Virus record (IMG/VR): IMGVR_UViG_3300037189_009513
Coordinates: 1-34,912 of that record
DNA length: 34,912 nucleotides
Strand: one strand, 5' to 3'
DNA from: a virus
Below the pieces are notes generated by a model. It was not told the DNA's origin. It worked only from the letters and a program-made list of their open reading frames with translations, and made no database searches. Position numbers and translations under genes: made by a program. Position 1 is the stretch's first letter; each line of letters begins with the position of its first letter. Shown here one piece after another: positions 32,995-34,912 of this stretch.

Positions 32995-33972
32995 TTACTG
33001 AAAATTTACTACTCTTTTCATAATATCAATGTATTTTCTAGTTGCACTATCTGACTCGATGTATTCAAAAAAATTAATATCTGATTTTAATTTTTCTAAA
33101 GGGTTAACATTAATGAAATCACCCTTAAAAAATTTTTTATCTTTTAAGTCTTGAGTAACTCCTGCCATATGTAATATGGGATGTTTTTCATAAGTATCGA
33201 TTGAATCAGTTGCCCAAGAAAAACTTAAGTCATTAACGACTTTAGTCTCTATCCCGAAATACCAAAGATTCCATAATAATGACCACATTTCTGCAGTCCA
33301 AAATTGTATCTCGCCAGGACTAATTGGGAATCTTTTTTGGTAATCTAACATTTGGTCATACAACGGAGCACAATCGTAGTAGATTTTAAACCATAATTCC
33401 CAAGGAGTATTTTTAATAATATATTGACCCCCACCTGAATTTTTTTGATTATCTTTAACTTCATCGATAGTTAAACCAACTACATCTACCATTTCTTGTA
33501 AAAGTTGAAATTTTTCAGACTCAGGGTGTTTAGATTCATATCTATCACAACAACTTGCAATATAATCATAACCAATATAACCTATAGTATCAGAAAGATA
33601 TGTTACATCGTCATTTAATAATTTATCAAAATCGGGTAACTTTCTAAAAATAATATCAGCATCATGTAAGAAAAAACATTTACCATGTTCAGGATTTTCT
33701 TCTAACCACTTATAAATCAGAAAAGGTTTAATACTTGGGATATAATGTTTTTTTTGTCTATCATCTAAATAATGATGTACATTAATCCCAAGGTCCCCAA
33801 GTTCCAAAGACTCCTTAGTCGGTTCAGTATTACCCTGAACCATCCCAAAAATTACATGAATTTTACTTGGGTCAATACCTAAATCAATAAAATTTTGCGA
33901 ATAAACTCTAACCTGCCAGTGAAAATATGGAACGTCAGGTTGCGCCGTGACAAATACTAAATCTTCTTTCAT
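32995..33972 (-). CDS. GT-A-fold glycosyltransferase, resembling plant Hyp/Ser O-glycosyltransferases (325 aa)
   Basis: This is a putative nucleotide-sugar-dependent glycosyltransferase. It has an N-terminal strand (L-V-F-V-T-A-Q-P-D) and a helix with P-F-L-I-Y-K-W-L. The D-x-D-type metal/donor site is H-D-A-D-I-I-F (103-109). An acceptor region follows: G-G-G-Q-Y-I-I (180-186), W-T-A-E-M-W (225-230) and P-I-L-H-M-A-G (265-271). The order D-A-D, GG-x-Y-I-I, W-x-A-E-M and H resembles the hydroxyproline arabinosyltransferase / peptidyl-serine galactosyltransferase type (HPAT/SERGT), from general knowledge only. No signal peptide or membrane helix is seen, so it probably acts in the cytoplasm. 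Being the first minus-strand gene before the Thr/Pro-rich fibre genes suggests that fibre proteins are the acceptors. Host surface glycans or phage DNA are possible alternatives. Confidence 0.7.
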   Translation of the reverse strand: MKEDLVFVTAQPDVPYFHWQVRVYSQNFIDLGIDPSKIHVIFGMVQGNTEPTKESLELGDLGINVHHYLDDRQKKHYIPSIKPFLIYKWLEENPEHGKCFFLHDADIIFRKLPDFDKLLNDDVTYLSDTIGYIGYDYIASCCDRYESKHPESEKFQLLQEMVDVVGLTIDEVKDNQKNSGGGQYIIKNTPWELWFKIYYDCAPLYDQMLDYQKRFPISPGEIQFWTAEMWSLLWNLWYFGIETKVVNDLSFSWATDSIDTYEKHPILHMAGVTQDLKDKKFFKGDFINVNPLEKLKSDINFFEYIESDSATRKYIDIMKRVVNFQ

Positions 33973-34031
33973 AATACCATTTGAAATTAAATATAGAAAA
34001 CTATTATTTGTAATAAATGGTGTTTTGGGTA

Positions 34032-34040
34032 ATATTTATA
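34032..34040 (+). promoter_or_regulatory. ATATTTATA motif 4 nt before the 58-aa gene
   Basis: ATATTTATA, then GTAT, then ATG at 34045. It lies in the 72-nt region between the divergent glycosyltransferase gene and this small gene. Same spacing as at 10048 and 31496. Confidence 0.5.
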
Positions 34041-34044
34041 GTAT

Positions 34045-34221
34045 ATGAAATTACTTAAAACAATATCAAAATTAGTTACCGAATCACAAAGAGCTTATGA
34101 CGAGGCTTGTGAGAAAGGGGTTAGTGAAAAAGAATTAGATAGACTCGAAAAAAATTTAATGGAGACTAGAAGATTGATGAAACTATACGATAATGTAGGT
34201 AAAACTAATCCTAAAGTTTAA
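34045..34221 (+). CDS. Small helical protein, unknown function (58 aa)
   Basis: An ATG-to-TAA frame of 58 residues is charged and helical throughout (L-L-K-T-I-S-K-L-V-T-E-S, then E-K-E-L-D-R-L-E-K-N-L-M-E-T-R-R-L-M-K). It contains one cysteine and no membrane segment. Support comes from the start-site motif ATATTTATA-N4-ATG, shared with the gp25 and fibre genes, and from neighbour-like codon use. It is a lone plus-strand gene between minus-strand genes. The heptad-like Leu pattern (about 30-48) suggests a short coiled coil. No family is recognised; a regulator or assembly cofactor are options without proof. Confidence 0.7.
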   Translation: MKLLKTISKLVTESQRAYDEACEKGVSEKELDRLEKNLMETRRLMKLYDNVGKTNPKV

Positions 34222-34262
34222 TATATTTTAGTCATTTAAATAATGAAAAAATAAATAAACAT

Positions 34263-34912
34263 TTAAGCTATCTCATAGCTACCGTTAAATTGTAAACTAT
34301 CAAGATTACCCCAAGTAAAAGGAATATTTGCCGTTAACGCTCCTGATGGAGATGCCGTTGTAATAATGGATGATTTATCCACCGCACCTGTATAAGTACC
34401 ATTAACAATTCCTGTGTACCAATTAACCCCATTATCTAATATAGAACAAGGTAATTGTACACCATCTGGAGATGCGGCATTTACGGGTAAACTAAATCTC
34501 CAATCGCCATTACCCCCACTAGTGGTTGTTCCCCAATTTAATTTAACTCTAACAAATGCAGTTTTTCCAATTACTTTATAATATCCCGTTATGGTACCAT
34601 CACCTATAACTGGTTGTGGACTACTTTGTGATGTCCAAGATACACTATATGATGTCCAAGCGGAATCTATTTGTGAACCAGCAAGATTAAATGTTGTTGC
34701 AGATATTGATGACCCTGAAAACGCACCATCAGCACGAACAAATGATGTTGTTGTTCCTGCGGCATTTACACCCTCAAAAACGTTTGTGACGTTATCCGCA
34801 TTTCCTGTTCCATTTTTAACACTTAACGGACCTAATGTAGAATTAGTGGTTATTTCGGGTGTTACCGAATTATTATATGCTTGTTGGAGTGTTGTTGTAG
34901 ATAAACCACATG
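34263..34912 (-). CDS. C-terminal part of a fibre-like virion protein (at least 216 aa, 5' end outside the window)
   Basis: The minus-strand frame is open from the window edge to the TAA at 34265-34263, with no start inside the window. The visible part begins L-S-T-T-T-L-Q-Q-A-Y-N-N-S-V-T-P-E-I, followed by T-L-G-P-L-S-V-K-N-G-T-G and V-N-A-A-G-T-T-T-S-F-V-R-A-D-G. This is the layout of tail-fibre shafts in which the 'LQQAYNNS' start precedes beta-helical or collagen-like parts. Then comes a beta-sandwich-like domain (S-Y-S-V-S-W-T-S-Q; G-Y-Y-K-V-I-G-K-T-A-F-V-R-V-K-L), ending Q-F-N-G-S-Y-E-I-A. This C-terminal domain could be receptor-binding. It lies convergent to the 58-aa gene. Confidence 0.75.
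   Translation of the reverse strand, partial: CGLSTTTLQQAYNNSVTPEITTNSTLGPLSVKNGTGNADNVTNVFEGVNAAGTTTSFVRADGAFSGSSISATTFNLAGSQIDSAWTSYSVSWTSQSSPQPVIGDGTITGYYKVIGKTAFVRVKLNWGTTTSGGNGDWRFSLPVNAASPDGVQLPCSILDNGVNWYTGIVNGTYTGAVDKSSIITTASPSGALTANIPFTWGNLDSLQFNGSYEIA

Noticed and set aside
33976-34021. Short inverted repeat (ACCATTT ... AAATGGT) between the divergent genes, considered as an operator
   Set aside because: Seven-base arms 32 nt apart in very AT-rich DNA are expected by chance, and no second copy was seen.
34222-34262. Possible terminator between the convergent 58-aa gene and the partial fibre gene
   Set aside because: No stem of useful length was found; the 41-nt gap is only AT-rich.

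Overview
The window is an internal piece of a large, AT-rich, tailed-phage genome of T4-like (myovirus) type. A T4-style replication set (gp32-like ssDNA-binding protein, UvsX recombinase, FEN/RNase H-type 5' nuclease, gp41/DnaB-type helicase) lies next to a complete class I ribonucleotide reductase (NrdB, NrdA) and then a contractile-tail baseplate module that opens with gp25 and gp6 homologues. A Bacteroidota host is inferred. The evidence is the scarcity of Shine-Dalgarno sequences before start codons, one promoter that fits the Bacteroidota TTTG / TAnnTTTG pattern, and two virion-type proteins built from SprB-like repeats, a family best known from gliding adhesins of Bacteroidota. No host genes, rRNA, tRNA, CRISPR array or IS element was seen.

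Layout. (1) 1-1413, plus strand: the end of a probable virion protein, a 74-aa protein and a polyproline/coiled-coil protein, closed by a hairpin terminator. (2) 1448-9975, plus strand: replication and nucleotide metabolism. A host-type promoter precedes the ssDNA-binding protein and a strong terminator follows it. Then come a small protein, UvsX, the 5' nuclease, an unknown protein, the helicase, NrdB and NrdA, closed by another terminator. (3) 10048-28301, plus strand: nine tightly packed tail/baseplate genes running from gp25 to a 1028-aa SprB-repeat adhesin. Several are joined by TAATG stop/start overlaps. (4) 28307-28334: a symmetric hairpin between convergent operons. (5) 28359-33972, minus strand: a GT-A-type glycosyltransferase, a second SprB-repeat protein, an 842-aa tail-fibre-like protein and a RuvC-fold nuclease, in transcription order. 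(6) 34045-34221, plus strand: a 58-aa gene. (7) 34263 to the window end, minus strand: the C-terminal part of another fibre-like protein.

How the genes work together. Region 2 supplies dNTPs and replicates and recombines phage DNA. Regions 1, 3, 5 and 7 build the virion, mainly baseplate and adsorption apparatus. The most interesting feature is that the putative glycosyltransferase is encoded beside proteins with Thr-Pro-rich, mucin- or extensin-like linkers. Those linkers would be natural substrates for O-glycosylation of the phage's own fibres; this is an inference. Other points of note are a roughly 68-residue multi-helix hydrophobic block inside a 1691-aa virion protein, a recurrent ATATTTATA-N4-ATG start-site motif, and a ribonucleotide reductase whose active-site spacing is of the eukaryotic type.
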